NCBI RefSeq assembly: GCF_001864935.2
Contig: NZ_CP126267.1
Location: forward strand, 1,488,001 to 1,552,000
Length of the DNA: 64,000 bases
From: Curtobacterium sp. MCBA15_012
GTDB lineage: Bacteria; Actinomycetota; Actinomycetes; Actinomycetales; Microbacteriaceae
Reading direction: 5' to 3'
Shown: in pieces, positions 28,933 to 38,150 of the stretch
Position numbering within the stretch: the first letter of the stretch is position 1
Layout of the letters: every line of letters begins with the position of its first letter
The notes under the pieces: generated by a model
Database searches by the model: none
Told to the model about the DNA's origin: nothing
Seen by the model: the letters and a program-made list of their open reading frames with translations, nothing else
Translations under genes and position numbers: made by a program

Positions 28933-29973
28933 ATGGACTCCTTCGTCGACGGTCGCCGGTACCTCGCCGCCTGCACGGCCGGCCTCCCGACCCACGGGAC
29001 GCTCCGGGCGATGCGCGCCGACCTCGACGCATGGTCCCGGGCCGAGACCGGTCCCGCGGCGTACGGCGACCTCGTCGAGGAGGGGCGCGCGCTCTTCGCC
29101 GGACTCGTCGGCGTCGGGGCCGACCGGGTCGCGACGGGCTCCCAGGCCTCGGCGATGACCGCCGTGGTCGCGGCCTCGGTGCCCGACGGCGCCGAGGTGC
29201 TCGTCCCCGACGGCGACTTCAGCTCGATCGTCTTCCCCTTCCTGCAGCAGGAGCACCGGGGCGTCCGGGTCCGCAGCGTCCCGCTCGACACCCTGCCCGA
29301 GGCGGTCGACGAGCGCACGGCGCTCGTCGCGTGGTCGCACGTGCAGTCCGCCACCGGTGCGCTCGCCCCCTCGGCGGCGATCGTCGAGGCCGCCCGCGCG
29401 GTCGGCGCCCGCACGCTCTGCGACCTCACCCAGGCCGCGGGTGTCCTGCCGGTCGACGCCTCGCCGTACGACGTCACCGTGACGCACGCCTACAAGTGGC
29501 TCTGCGCGCCGCGGGGCGTGGCCTTCATGACCGTCTCGGACCGCGCGCTCGACGAGCTCCGACCGGTGCAGGCCGGCTGGTACGCCGGCGCCGACGTGTG
29601 GTCGTCCTGCTACGGCCCGACCATGCGCCTCGCCGAGGACGCCCGTCGCTTCGACGTCTCGCCGGCCTGGCAGGCCTGGCCCGGCGCGGTCGCCGCGCTC
29701 CGGCACGTCGCCTCGCTCGACCCGGTCGCGGCCTGGCGGCACGCGACGTCCCTGACGGACCGGCTCTGCGACGCCCTCGGTGCTCCCCGCCAGGGCCGGG
29801 CGATCGCGACGTTCCCCGACGCCGACGGTGCGCAGCTCGCGGCCCTCGGTGCCGCCGGCATCACGGCGTCCGGCCGCGCCGGCCGCGTCCGGCTCGCGTT
29901 CCACCACTGGAACGACGAGCGCGACGCCGACGAGGTGGCCGAGGTGATCGCGGCCGTCCGACCGGCGGGCTGA
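28933..29973 (+). CDS. Class V aminotransferase / cysteine desulfurase-like protein
   Basis: The 346-residue PLP enzyme is of fold type I class V: GSQASAMTAVVAAS near the cofactor phosphate site, LVAWSHVQSATGALAP, LCDLTQAAGVLPVDAS with the ring-nitrogen Asp, and VTHAYKWLCAPRGVAFM with the Schiff-base Lys. No persulfide-forming cysteine loop is evident, so a kynureninase- or isopenicillin epimerase-like reaction is as likely as desulfuration. Divergent placement suggests control by the LysR protein. Confidence 0.85.
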   Translation: MDSFVDGRRYLAACTAGLPTHGTLRAMRADLDAWSRAETGPAAYGDLVEEGRALFAGLVGVGADRVATGSQASAMTAVVAASVPDGAEVLVPDGDFSSIVFPFLQQEHRGVRVRSVPLDTLPEAVDERTALVAWSHVQSATGALAPSAAIVEAARAVGARTLCDLTQAAGVLPVDASPYDVTVTHAYKWLCAPRGVAFMTVSDRALDELRPVQAGWYAGADVWSSCYGPTMRLAEDARRFDVSPAWQAWPGAVAALRHVASLDPVAAWRHATSLTDRLCDALGAPRQGRAIATFPDADGAQLAALGAAGITASGRAGRVRLAFHHWNDERDADEVAEVIAAVRPAG

Positions 29974-29976
29974 CAC

Positions 29977-30020
29977 CGGACGGGAGGCCCGTGGCGGCCC
30001 CGCACCGCGCCTCCCGTCCG
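29977..30020 (+). terminator. Hairpin terminator after the class V aminotransferase gene
   Basis: CGGACGGGAGGC (29977-29988) pairs with GCCTCCCGTCCG (30009-30020). This is the same stem as after leuA and the first aminotransferase. Confidence 0.75.
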
Positions 30021-30125
30021 CCCCGTGGTCACCGTGCGGTGCGTGCCGGGCCCGCGCCGCGCCTCCCGTCCGCCCCGTGGTCACCGTGCGGTGGATGCCG
30101 GAGCCGCGCCGCGCCTCCCGTCCCG
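30007..30125. repeat. 52-bp tandem repeat, about 2.3 copies, before glyS
   Basis: Copies begin at 30007, 30059 and 30111 with GCGCCTCCCGTCCGCCCCGT; the third is partial. Each copy carries the right arm of the preceding terminator hairpin, so the array looks like a duplication of a terminator arm. Confidence 0.88.
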
Positions 30126-30164
30126 ACCGGCGGTGCCGGCGACCGCGCCGCCCTGCGGGGCCGC

Positions 30165-30170
30165 TACGCT
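30165..30170 (+). promoter_or_regulatory. Candidate glyS -10 element
   Basis: TACGCT lies 55 bases before the TTG start; a CAGGAG ribosome site precedes the start, so this message has a normal leader. Confidence 0.4.
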
Positions 30171-30225
30171 TGCCCGGTACCGTTCCCGCACCGGGCACCC
30201 AGTCCGGCGACCACAGGAGTCCCTC

Positions 30226-31611
30226 TTGGCACCGTCCTCCCGTCTCGACAGCGTCATCGCCCTGGCCAAGGGCCGCGGCTTCGTGTTCCAGTCGGGGGAG
30301 ATCTACGGTGGATCCCGCTCCGCGTGGGACTACGGGCCCCTCGGTGTCGAGCTCAAGGAGAACATCAAGCGCCAGTGGTGGCAGCGGTTCGTCCGCGGCC
30401 GTGGTGACATGGTCGGCCTCGACTCCGCCGTGATCCTGCCCCGCAAGGTGTGGGAGGCCTCCGGCCACGTCGCGACCTTCACCGACCCGCTCGTCGAGTG
30501 CCTGCACTGCCACCACCGCTTCCGCGAGGACCACCTCGTCGAGGCCTTCGTCGCGAAGAAGGACCGCCAGCCCGAGGGCGGCATGGCCGAGATCGCCTGC
30601 CCGAACTGCGGCACCCGCGGCGAGTGGACCGAGCCCCGTGAGTTCTCCGGGATGCTCAAGACCTACCTCGGCCCGGTCGAGTCCGAGGAGGGCCTGAACT
30701 TCCTCCGCCCGGAGACCGCGCAGGGCATCTTCGTGGACTTCGCGCAGGTCGTGACGACCAGCCGCATGAAGCCCCCGTTCGGCATCGGCCAGGTCGGCAA
30801 GGCGTTCCGCAACGAGATCACGCCCGGCAACTTCATCTTCCGCACGCGTGAGTTCGAGCAGATGGAGATCGAGTACTTCGTCCCGCCGGCCTCGGTCGGG
30901 GAGCACTACGAGCAGTGGATCGCCGACTCGGTCGCGTTCTTCACCGACCTCGGCATCGACCCGGAGAACCTGCGACGCTTCGACGTCCCGGACGGCGAGC
31001 GGGCGCACTACTCCGACGCGACCGCCGACATCGAGTACCGCTTCGGGTTCGCCGGCTCCGAGTGGGGCGAGCTCATGGGCGTCGCGAACCGCACCGACTT
31101 CGACCTGAACAACCACATCGAGGCCTCCGGCAAGGACCTGCGGTTCTTCGACCAGGCCGCGAACGAGAAGTACGTGCCGTACGTCATCGAGCCGTCGTTC
31201 GGCCTGACGCGAGCGCTCATGGCGTTCCTGCTCGACGCCTACCACGAGGACGAGGCCCCGAACGCGAAGGGCGGCGTCGACAAGCGCACCGTCCTGCGCC
31301 TCGACCCGCGCCTCGCGCCGGTCAAGGCCGCGGTCCTGCCGCTGTCCCGCAACGAGCAGCTCTCCCCGGTCGCGCGCGGCCTGGCCGACGACCTCCGCAA
31401 GCACTGGAACGTCGACTTCGACGACGCCGGTGCGATCGGTCGTCGCTACCGTCGCCACGACGAGATCGGCACGCCGTTCTGCATCACGGTCGACTTCGAC
31501 ACGCTCGACGACAAGGCCGTGACCGTGCGCGAGCGAGACACCATGGCGCAGGAGCGCGTGGCGCTCGACCAGCTGCAGGGCTACCTGGCGCAGCGTCTGC
31601 TCGGCGCGTAG
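30226..31611 (+). CDS. glyS: Glycine--tRNA ligase (class II, homodimeric)
   Basis: The 461-residue enzyme has [20 protein letters not shown] at the N-terminus, class II motif 2 in [20 protein letters not shown], motif 3 in [14 protein letters not shown], a CxxC...CPNCG insertion and a C-terminal anticodon-binding domain. It charges tRNA-Gly. I chose TTG 30226, which has ACAGGAG 8 bases upstream and matches the family N-terminus. A 31-bp repeat begins in its last codons. Confidence 0.95.
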   Translation: MAPSSRLDSVIALAKGRGFVFQSGEIYGGSRSAWDYGPLGVELKENIKRQWWQRFVRGRGDMVGLDSAVILPRKVWEASGHVATFTDPLVECLHCHHRFREDHLVEAFVAKKDRQPEGGMAEIACPNCGTRGEWTEPREFSGMLKTYLGPVESEEGLNFLRPETAQGIFVDFAQVVTTSRMKPPFGIGQVGKAFRNEITPGNFIFRTREFEQMEIEYFVPPASVGEHYEQWIADSVAFFTDLGIDPENLRRFDVPDGERAHYSDATADIEYRFGFAGSEWGELMGVANRTDFDLNNHIEASGKDLRFFDQAANEKYVPYVIEPSFGLTRALMAFLLDAYHEDEAPNAKGGVDKRTVLRLDPRLAPVKAAVLPLSRNEQLSPVARGLADDLRKHWNVDFDDAGAIGRRYRRHDEIGTPFCITVDFDTLDDKAVTVRERDTMAQERVALDQLQGYLAQRLLGA

Positions 31612-31680
31612 CACCGAACCGGAGCGTCCGCTCGGCGCCCAGCACCGAACCGGAGCGTCCGCTCGGCGCCCAGCACCGAC
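31599..31680. repeat. 31-bp tandem repeat, about 2.5 copies, straddling the glyS stop
   Basis: GCTCGGCG at 31599, 31630 and 31661 marks units containing AGCACCGAACCGGAGCGTCC. The first copy includes the last glyS codons and TAG; later copies carry CAG at that position. Confidence 0.9.
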
Positions 31681-31687
31681 CGACACA

Positions 31688-31726
31688 CGCGGCCGTGCCC
31701 CCGGGAATGCCCGGGGCGCGGCCGCG
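31688..31726 (+). terminator. glyS terminator hairpin
   Basis: CGCGGCCGTGCCCCCGGG pairs with CCCGGGGCGCGGCCGCG with one mismatch and one bulge, followed by TTGT. Confidence 0.75.
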
Positions 31727-31737
31727 TTGTCGTCGGC

Positions 31738-32472
31738 GTGAACACTCCTGTGAAGGTGGACGTCTGGTCTGACATCGCCTGCCCCTGGTGCTACATCGGC
31801 AAGCGGAAGTTCGAGGCCGGCGTCGCCGCGTTCGATGCGTCCGACGACACCCCCGCGGTCGAGGTCGAGTACCACTCCTTCGAGCTGAGCCCGGACACCC
31901 CCGTCGACTTCGAGGGCACCGAGGCCGAGTTCCTGTCCGGCCACAAGGGCATGCCCGTCGAGCAGGCCCAGCAGATGCTCGACCACGTCGCCGGCATCGC
32001 CGCTTCGGTCGGGCTGTCGTACGACTTCGAGCGGATGCACCACACGAACACCGTGAAGGCGCACCAGGTCATCCACCTCGCGAAGCAGCACGGCAAGCAG
32101 CTCGAGATGGTCGAGCGCCTGTTCACCGCCTACTTCGAGCGCGGCGAGCACGTCGGGCAGGACGAGTCGCTGGCCGACCTCGGCGCGTCGATCGGGTTGG
32201 ACCGCGACGAGGTCCTGGCGACCCTGCGCGACGACGCCCAGCTCGCCGCGGTGCGCGCGGACCAGGAACAGGCCCGCGCCTACGGCATCAACGGGGTGCC
32301 GTTCTTCGTCGTCGACGGCAAGTACGGCGTCTCCGGGGCGCAGGACCCGCAGGCGTTCGAGCAGGTGCTCCGGCAGGTCGTGGCACTCCGCGAGACCACG
32401 CCCGAGGAGATCGCCGAGCAGCAGCAGCGTGCCGCGGACGACGCGGCAGCGGACGCGGCGGTGACCCGGTGA
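31738..32472 (+). CDS. DsbA family oxidoreductase (FrnE-like)
   Basis: The 244-residue cytoplasmic protein has a thioredoxin fold with the CPWC redox motif near the N-terminus (DIACPWCYIGKRKFE), a helical insertion, and the cis-Pro segment INGVPFFVVDGKYGVSGAQ. It resembles FrnE-type dithiol oxidoreductases linked to oxidative stress. The GTG at 31738 was used; GTG 31750 is an alternative. The stop overlaps a small downstream frame by GTGA. Confidence 0.88.
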   Translation: MNTPVKVDVWSDIACPWCYIGKRKFEAGVAAFDASDDTPAVEVEYHSFELSPDTPVDFEGTEAEFLSGHKGMPVEQAQQMLDHVAGIAASVGLSYDFERMHHTNTVKAHQVIHLAKQHGKQLEMVERLFTAYFERGEHVGQDESLADLGASIGLDRDEVLATLRDDAQLAAVRADQEQARAYGINGVPFFVVDGKYGVSGAQDPQAFEQVLRQVVALRETTPEEIAEQQQRAADDAAADAAVTR

Positions 32473-32642
32473 CGGCCGTGACGGCGGCCGGCGGGGCCGG
32501 GGCGCGCCTCCAGGCCGGCGACGGGGCGGAGGCGCGACCCGCGCTGCTCACGCTCGTACCGTCCGGCGGTGCGCCGGTGTGCGAGGGCGACAGCTGCTTC
32601 GTGCCCGGCGCCGAGGGCGACTGGGCCGAGGTTCCGGACTGA
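32469..32642 (+). CDS. Small Cys-containing hypothetical protein
   Basis: A 57-codon frame starts at GTG 32469, overlapping the DsbA-family stop by 4 bp, and ends just before a terminator. The product ends with a compact Pro/Gly-rich part containing two cysteines in VCEGDSCFVPGAEGDW. I do not recognise a family. Translational coupling and the terminator position support it as a real gene; a partner role with the thiol oxidoreductase is only a guess. Confidence 0.5.
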   Translation: MTAVTAAGGAGARLQAGDGAEARPALLTLVPSGGAPVCEGDSCFVPGAEGDWAEVPD

Positions 32643-32643
32643 C

Positions 32644-32672
32644 ACCGCGGCCGTCCGAGCGACGGCCGCGGT
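32644..32672. terminator. Hairpin between convergent DsbA-operon and YbaK genes
   Basis: ACCGCGGCCGTC (32644-32655) pairs perfectly with GACGGCCGCGGT (32661-32672). Confidence 0.8.
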
Positions 32673-32702
32673 CGGTCGCGTTGCCGGGTCGGCCGTGCGC
32701 GC

Positions 32703-33191
32703 TCAGCCCTGGCGGACCGGCTCCTCGTCGGTGATGTCGGCGACCGTCGCACCGTAGGCCGCGACCAGGGCGTCGGCGTCGACGAAGGCACTCGCGCCGT
32801 GCCGGCCGGCGCCGAGCGCGACCCGGCGGCCGAGCACGCGTTCGTCGGCGTACACCGGCAGGTCCCCGGTCGCACCGATCGGCGTGATGGTACCCCGTTC
32901 GTAGCCGGACGCCTCGAGCGCGGTGGCGGCGTCGGGCATCGAGAGCTTGTTCACGCCGACGACCGTGCGGAGCTTCTTCCAGGCGATGCTGCGGCCGCCG
33001 GGGACGAGCGCGAGCAGGAACCCGCCGTCGTGGCGCTTCACGACGAGCGTCTTGACGATGTCGCCCGGCGTGATCCCGAGCAGGGCCGCGGCCTGCTCGA
33101 GCGAGTCGGCAGCGGGGCGTTCGACGACCTCGACGTCGAGCCCGCGGGCTGCTGCGTCGGCGTCGAAGCGGGCGATGGCGGTGTCGGACAT
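32703..33191 (-). CDS. YbaK/EbsC family aminoacyl-tRNA deacylase
   Basis: The 162-residue protein has the YbaK fold: ITPGDIVKTLVVKRHDG with the catalytic-site Lys, LALVPGGRSIAWKKLR, and GTITPIGATGDLPVYAD. Members hydrolyse mischarged Cys- or Ala-tRNA-Pro. The start is ATG 33191, divergent from dus, 48 bp apart. Confidence 0.92.
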   Translation of the reverse strand: MSDTAIARFDADAAARGLDVEVVERPAADSLEQAAALLGITPGDIVKTLVVKRHDGGFLLALVPGGRSIAWKKLRTVVGVNKLSMPDAATALEASGYERGTITPIGATGDLPVYADERVLGRRVALGAGRHGASAFVDADALVAAYGATVADITDEEPVRQG

Positions 33192-33239
33192 GTGGAGAAC
33201 GCTACCGGCGAGGAACGGGCATGGGAGGATGGACGAGGT

Positions 33240-34412
33240 ATGACGATCACTGACGCACCCCGCACGGGCACCCGCCCGGCGAAGCCCCTGCGCATCGGCC
33301 CGATCGAGGTCGAGGCGCCGGTCGTGCTGGCGCCGATGGCGGGCATCACGAACATGGCCTACCGGCGGCTCTGCCGCGAGTACGGCGCCGGCCTCTACGT
33401 GTGCGAGATGATCACGTCACGCGCGTTGGTCGAGCGGACCCCGGTGTCGATGCAGCTCATCCAGCACCACGAGTCCGAGACCCCGCGGTCGATCCAGCTG
33501 TACGGCGTCGAGCCGAACACCGTGGCCGAGGCCGCGACGATCCTGGTGGCCGAGGACCGTGCCGACCACATCGACCTCAACTTCGGGTGCCCGGTGCCGA
33601 AGGTCACGCGCAAGGGCGGGGGAGCGGCGCTGCCCTGGAAGCTCGACCTGTTCAAGGACCTCGTCGAGAAGACCGTCCGCGCCGCCGGTGACGTCCCGGT
33701 CACGGTGAAGATGCGCAAGGGCATCGACGCCGACCACCTCACCTACCTGGACGCGGCGCGCATCGCGCGGGACGCCGGCGTCGCCGCGGTGTCGCTGCAC
33801 GCCCGCACCGCGAACGAGCACTACTCGGGGCACGCCGACTGGAGCGCGATCGCGACCCTCAAGGAGACGATCACCGACATCCCGGTCCTCGGCAACGGGG
33901 ACATCTGGTCGGCGGCCGACGCGCTGCGCATGGTCGACGAGACCGGCTGCGACGGGGTCGTCGTCGGCCGCGGGTGCCTCGGGCGTCCCTGGCTGTTCGG
34001 GGACCTCGCGGCGGCGTTCCGCGGCGAGGACGTCCGTGCGATGCCGTCGATGGGCGACGTGGCCGTGGCCTTCCGTCGGCACGCCGAACTGCTCGTCGAG
34101 TTCTTCGGCTCCGAGGACCACGGCTGCCGCGACGTCCGCAAGCACGTGGCGTGGTACTTCAAGGGGTACCCGATCGGCAGCGAGGTCCGCAGCGCGCTCG
34201 CGATGGCGTCGAGCCTGCAGGAGATCGACGACCTGCTCGGCAAGCTCGACTGGTCGGCCCCGTACCCGGGCGCCGACGTCGAGGGCCCGCGTGGCCGTTC
34301 CGGGCACCCGAAGCGCACCGCGCTGCCCGACCGCTGGCTCGAGTCCCGCGACGTCGACGCCGAGTTCCGCAAGGTGCTCGCCGCCGCCGAGCTGCACCAC
34401 AGCGGCGGATGA
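33240..34412 (+). CDS. dusB: tRNA-dihydrouridine synthase (DusB type)
   Basis: The 390-residue flavoenzyme has LAPMAGITNMAYRRLCREYG, the substrate segment IDLNFGCPVPKVTRKGGGAA with the catalytic Cys, VTVKMRKGID, SLHARTANEHYSGHADW and VVVGRGCLGRPWLF, as in DusB/NifR3. It reduces uridine to dihydrouridine in tRNA with FMN and NADPH. The start is ATG 33240 with GACGAGG upstream. It overlaps dgt by 4 bp. Confidence 0.93.
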   Translation: MTITDAPRTGTRPAKPLRIGPIEVEAPVVLAPMAGITNMAYRRLCREYGAGLYVCEMITSRALVERTPVSMQLIQHHESETPRSIQLYGVEPNTVAEAATILVAEDRADHIDLNFGCPVPKVTRKGGGAALPWKLDLFKDLVEKTVRAAGDVPVTVKMRKGIDADHLTYLDAARIARDAGVAAVSLHARTANEHYSGHADWSAIATLKETITDIPVLGNGDIWSAADALRMVDETGCDGVVVGRGCLGRPWLFGDLAAAFRGEDVRAMPSMGDVAVAFRRHAELLVEFFGSEDHGCRDVRKHVAWYFKGYPIGSEVRSALAMASSLQEIDDLLGKLDWSAPYPGADVEGPRGRSGHPKRTALPDRWLESRDVDAEFRKVLAAAELHHSGG

Positions 34413-35695
34413 GCGCCACCGCCTCCTACGGGCCCGCCGACGCCGAGCGCTGGCTGCCCGAGACCCACGGCAACCGCCGCTCCGACTTCGCCCGCGACCG
34501 CGCCCGGCTGCTGCACTCGAGCGCCCTGCGCCGGCTCGCGGCGAAGACGCAGGTGCTCAGCCCGACCACCGGGCTCGACTTCGCCCGCAACCGCCTGACG
34601 CACTCGCTCGAGGTCGCGCAGGTCGGCCGGGAGCTCGCCGACTCCCTCGGGCTCGACCCCGACGTCGTCGACACCGCCTGCCTCGCGCACGACATCGGAC
34701 ACCCGCCCTTCGGTCACAACGGCGAGACCGCGGTGAACGCGTGGGCCGCCGGCATCGGTGGGTTCGAGGGCAACGCGCAGACGCTCCGGCTCCTCACTCG
34801 GCTCGAGCCCAAGGTGTACGGCACCGGTGACGACGACCGGCCGTACGGGCTCAACCTGACCCGGGCGTCCCTCGACGCCAGCTGCAAGTACCCGTGGCCC
34901 GCCGCGCAGGGGGTCGCCGAGGCGTCCTCCGGTCGCACGAAGTTCGGCTTCTACGACGACGACCACGACGCCTTCGAGTGGCTGCGCGCGGGTGCACCCC
35001 GGCGCCAGCGCTGCATCGAGGCGCAGGTCATGGACCTGTCCGACGACATCGCGTACTCGGTGCACGACTTCGAGGACGCCGTCGTCGCGGGCTTCATCGA
35101 CGTGGCCGCGCTCGGCGACCGCGTGGGCGAGAACGACATCGTGAGTGCGATGCACGCGTGGGTGGGCTCGGACCTCAGCCGCGACGAACTGCTCGAGGCG
35201 TTCGACCGGCTCCGCTCACTGCCGCTCTGGATGACGTCGTACGACGGCTCCCGGCGCGACCTCGCGCGCCTGAAGAACCTGACCTCGCAGCTCATCGGAC
35301 GCTTCGCCCGCACGGCCACCGCGGCGACGCGGGAGGCCTACGCGTCCGGCTCGCTCGTGCGGTTCGCCGCCTCGGTCGTCACGCCGCCCGAGATCATCGG
35401 CGAGATCGCGGTCCTCAAGGGCATCGTCGCGGCGTTCGTGATGACCCAGGGCGACCGGCAGCCCGTGTACGAGGACCAGCGGCGGGTGCTCACCGAGCTC
35501 CTCGACGCCCTGGCGGCCTCGGGCAGCGCCGACCTCGACCCGGGGTTCGCCGCCGACTGGCGCGACGCCCCCGACGACGCCGGGCGGCTCCGGGCCGTGG
35601 TCGACCAGGTCGCGAGCCTGACCGACCAGGGCGCACTGGCCTGGCACAAGCGGCTGGTCGTCGGGGAGCGCGAGACGACGCACATCCCGGTCTGA
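34409..35695 (+). CDS. dgt: Deoxyguanosinetriphosphate triphosphohydrolase-like protein (HD domain)
   Basis: The 428-residue HD-domain enzyme has NRLTHSLEVAQ, CLAHDIGHPPFGHNGE (HD metal residues), ASLDASCKYPWP and VMDLSDDIAYSVHDFED, as in dGTPases. It hydrolyses dNTPs to nucleoside and triphosphate. It starts at ATG 34409, overlapping the dus stop. dus-dgt-dnaG is a conserved actinobacterial order. Confidence 0.93.
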   Translation: MSATASYGPADAERWLPETHGNRRSDFARDRARLLHSSALRRLAAKTQVLSPTTGLDFARNRLTHSLEVAQVGRELADSLGLDPDVVDTACLAHDIGHPPFGHNGETAVNAWAAGIGGFEGNAQTLRLLTRLEPKVYGTGDDDRPYGLNLTRASLDASCKYPWPAAQGVAEASSGRTKFGFYDDDHDAFEWLRAGAPRRQRCIEAQVMDLSDDIAYSVHDFEDAVVAGFIDVAALGDRVGENDIVSAMHAWVGSDLSRDELLEAFDRLRSLPLWMTSYDGSRRDLARLKNLTSQLIGRFARTATAATREAYASGSLVRFAASVVTPPEIIGEIAVLKGIVAAFVMTQGDRQPVYEDQRRVLTELLDALAASGSADLDPGFAADWRDAPDDAGRLRAVVDQVASLTDQGALAWHKRLVVGERETTHIPV

Positions 35696-35757
35696 CCGGG
35701 CGCGGGCGTCCGTCCACAGGGCAGCCCCTCCGGTCGGTCGGCGTCGTCGGCACGAAC

Positions 35758-35763
35758 TAGGAT
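35758..35763 (+). promoter_or_regulatory. -10 element of a leaderless promoter (dnaG)
   Basis: TAGGAT followed by 6 bases and GTG 35770. Confidence 0.6.
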
Positions 35764-35769
35764 CGAGGG

Positions 35770-37689
35770 GTGGCAGGCCGGATCGCGAGGAACGACATCG
35801 ACGAGGTCCGCTCGCGTGTCAACATCGCGGACGTCGTCGGTGACCACGTCACGCTGAAGTCGGCGGGCGTCGGATCGCTCAAGGGCCTCTGCCCCTTCCA
35901 CGACGAGCGGTCCCCGTCCTTCCACGTGCGCCCCCAGGTGGGCCGGTACCACTGCTTCGGGTGTGGTGAGGACGGTGACGTCTTCGAGTTCATCATCAAG
36001 ATGGACCACACGACGTTCCAGGAAGCCGTCGAGCGGATGGCCGCGAAGATCGGCTTCACCCTCCACTACGAGGAGGGCGACGGCCCCCGCACCGACTACA
36101 ACCAGCGCGCCCGGCTGATCGCCGCGAACGAGGCGGCGCTCGCCTTCTACCAGGCGCAGCTCACGACCCCCGCTGCCGAGCCGGCCCGCCGGTTCCTCGG
36201 GGAGCGCGGCTTCGACCCGGCGGCGGCGCAGCACTTCGGTGTCGGCTTCGCGCCGCAGTCGTACGACGCGACGCGGGAGCACCTGCGCGGGCGAGGGTTC
36301 ACGATGGACGAGATCCTCGCCGCCGGGCTCGCCGGGCAGGGCGACCGGTCCCCGTACGACCGGTTCCGCGGCCGCCTCGTCTGGCCGATCCGTGACGTCA
36401 CCGGGTCGACGATCGGCTTCGGCGCGCGTCGGCTGCTCGACGAGGACAAGGGCCCGAAGTACCTGAACACCCCCGAGACGCCGATCTACCACAAGAGCCA
36501 GGTGCTCTACGGGCTCGACCTCGCCCGCCGCGACATCTCGAAGGGCAAGCAGGTCGTCATCGTCGAGGGCTACACCGACGTCATGGCGTGCCACCTCGCC
36601 GGGATCACGACCGCGGTCGCGACGTGCGGCACCTCGTTCGGCGTCGACCACATCAAGGTGCTCCGCCCGATGCTCGGCGACGTCAGCGGCGCCGACCCGA
36701 ACGCCAACGGCGAGGTCGTGTTCACCTTCGACCCGGACGAGGCCGGCCAGCGGGCCGCGTCGCGCGCCTTCGCCGAGGAGCAGCGCTTCGCTGCGCAGAC
36801 CTTCGTCGCGGTCGCCCCGGGCGGGCTCGACCCGTGCGACCTGCGCCTGCAGCGCGGTGACGACGCGATCCGCCGGCTCGTCTCCGCGAAGCGACCGATG
36901 TTCGAGTTCATGATCCGGCGCACCCTCGACGGACACGACCTCGAGACCGTCGAGGGCCGGGTCAGCGCCCTCCGTGCGGCGGCTCCCGTCCTCGCCGGTA
37001 TCCGCGACCGGTCGCTCACCCAGGGGTACGTCCGCGAGCTCGCCGGATGGCTCGGGATGGACATCCCGGACGTCCGCCGCGCCGTCGAGTCGGCTCGCCA
37101 GCGCGCGTCCCGCGCCGACCAGCCGGGAGGCCCGGTGCCGGTCGGGCAGGCGGGTCCCGGTGGCGAACTGGTCACCCCGGCAGAGGAGCCCGTGGCCGGG
37201 CTGCGCCTGCTGCCGAACGACCCGATCACCCGGATGGAGCGCGACGCCGTGATGGCGATGGTGCAGCAACCGGGGTACGTCGGTGCGCCGTTGCTCGGGC
37301 TCGCGGCACAGGCCACGTTCTCGGCGCCGATGCTCTCGGTCGTGCGGGACGCCGTCGTCGCCAACGTCGACGTGATCGGTGCGCCGAACTGGCTCGACCG
37401 TCTGCTGCAGGACGTCCCGACGCCGTTCCGGGGCCTCGTGCAGGAGCTCGCGCTCGCGCCGATCCCGGCCAGGACCGACGAGGACCTCGCGCTGTACGCG
37501 CGGAGCATCGTCGTCGCCCTGGTGGAGCGTGACCTGCTCGCCCGCAAGGCGTCGCTCCTCGGGCAGTTGCAGCGTGCCGACCCGCACGAACAGGGTGACC
37601 GACGCGCCGAGATCCAGCGGCAGCTCGTCGACATCGACCAGCAGCGGATGCGGCTCCGCGCCGACGGCGAGGCCGACGCGCAGCGCTGA
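35770..37689 (+). CDS. dnaG: DNA primase DnaG
   Basis: The 639-residue primase has an N-terminal CHC2 zinc finger (Cys41, His44, Cys62, Cys65), the RNA polymerase core with IGFGARRLLDEDKGPKYLNT, a TOPRIM motif VIVEGYTDVMA with VFTFDPDEAGQRA, and a C-terminal DnaB-interacting helical region. It makes RNA primers at the replication fork. GTG 35770 has a leaderless -10 exactly 6 bases upstream. Confidence 0.97.
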   Translation: MAGRIARNDIDEVRSRVNIADVVGDHVTLKSAGVGSLKGLCPFHDERSPSFHVRPQVGRYHCFGCGEDGDVFEFIIKMDHTTFQEAVERMAAKIGFTLHYEEGDGPRTDYNQRARLIAANEAALAFYQAQLTTPAAEPARRFLGERGFDPAAAQHFGVGFAPQSYDATREHLRGRGFTMDEILAAGLAGQGDRSPYDRFRGRLVWPIRDVTGSTIGFGARRLLDEDKGPKYLNTPETPIYHKSQVLYGLDLARRDISKGKQVVIVEGYTDVMACHLAGITTAVATCGTSFGVDHIKVLRPMLGDVSGADPNANGEVVFTFDPDEAGQRAASRAFAEEQRFAAQTFVAVAPGGLDPCDLRLQRGDDAIRRLVSAKRPMFEFMIRRTLDGHDLETVEGRVSALRAAAPVLAGIRDRSLTQGYVRELAGWLGMDIPDVRRAVESARQRASRADQPGGPVPVGQAGPGGELVTPAEEPVAGLRLLPNDPITRMERDAVMAMVQQPGYVGAPLLGLAAQATFSAPMLSVVRDAVVANVDVIGAPNWLDRLLQDVPTPFRGLVQELALAPIPARTDEDLALYARSIVVALVERDLLARKASLLGQLQRADPHEQGDRRAEIQRQLVDIDQQRMRLRADGEADAQR

Positions 37690-37744
37690 CCGGCGCTGTA
37701 CGGTCCTCGGACTTCGCAGGCCGGTGCCCCGTGCCCCGTGCCGC

Positions 37745-38098
37745 GTGCCGGGGCCGGCCTGCGCCTCCCGGTCGGTCGCGCGAGCGGGCAGGACGCGCCG
37801 TGCGCCCTTCGCCGTGGGAGCCGTATCCGGCCCGCTCGGCCGCCGCGGTCGACGGGCGTCGCTCGTTCGCCGACCGCGGCCGGGCGCGTCGGCGCGCCTG
37901 CGTGCCGGGGTCGACCTGCGCCTCCCGGTCGGGGCACGCGCGTCGGGGCGCCCCGTGCCGGGGCCAGCCCGCGCCTCCCGGCCGTCGCGCGAGCGGGCAG
38001 GACGCGCCGTGTGCCCTTCGCCGCGGGAGCCGTATCCGTGCCGCTCGGCCGCAGCGACCGACGGACCTCGCTCGTTCGCCGACCGCGGCCGGGCGCGC
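37745..38098. repeat. Two copies of a ~145-bp element 210 bp apart, between dnaG and the peptide transporter
   Basis: Copies start at 37745 and 37955 with GTGCCGGGGCC, share CGAGCGGGCAGGACGCGCCG, GGGAGCCGTATCC and GCTCGTTCGCCGACCGCGGC, and end near 37889 and 38098. A partial third start lies between them. The 21-bp core (37781-37801, 37990-38010) is the inverted form of the core in the 142-bp array at 25.5 kb. The 655-bp region from 37690 to 38344 has no convincing gene; the rest is regulatory DNA. Confidence 0.85.
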
Positions 38099-38150
38099 CC
38101 ACCCCACCCGCCCCTCGGAGCCGACCGTTGCACGACGCAACTTTCCTGCG

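Noticed and set aside
28867..32151. A >1000-codon open frame on the minus strand opposite glyS and neighbours
   Set aside because: It is the antisense of clearly homologous genes; at this GC content antisense frames stay open by codon bias alone.
37690..38098. A plus-strand protein of ~160 residues after dnaG
   Set aside because: The frame lies wholly in the duplicated element, is Arg/Pro/Ala low complexity, and has no start signal.
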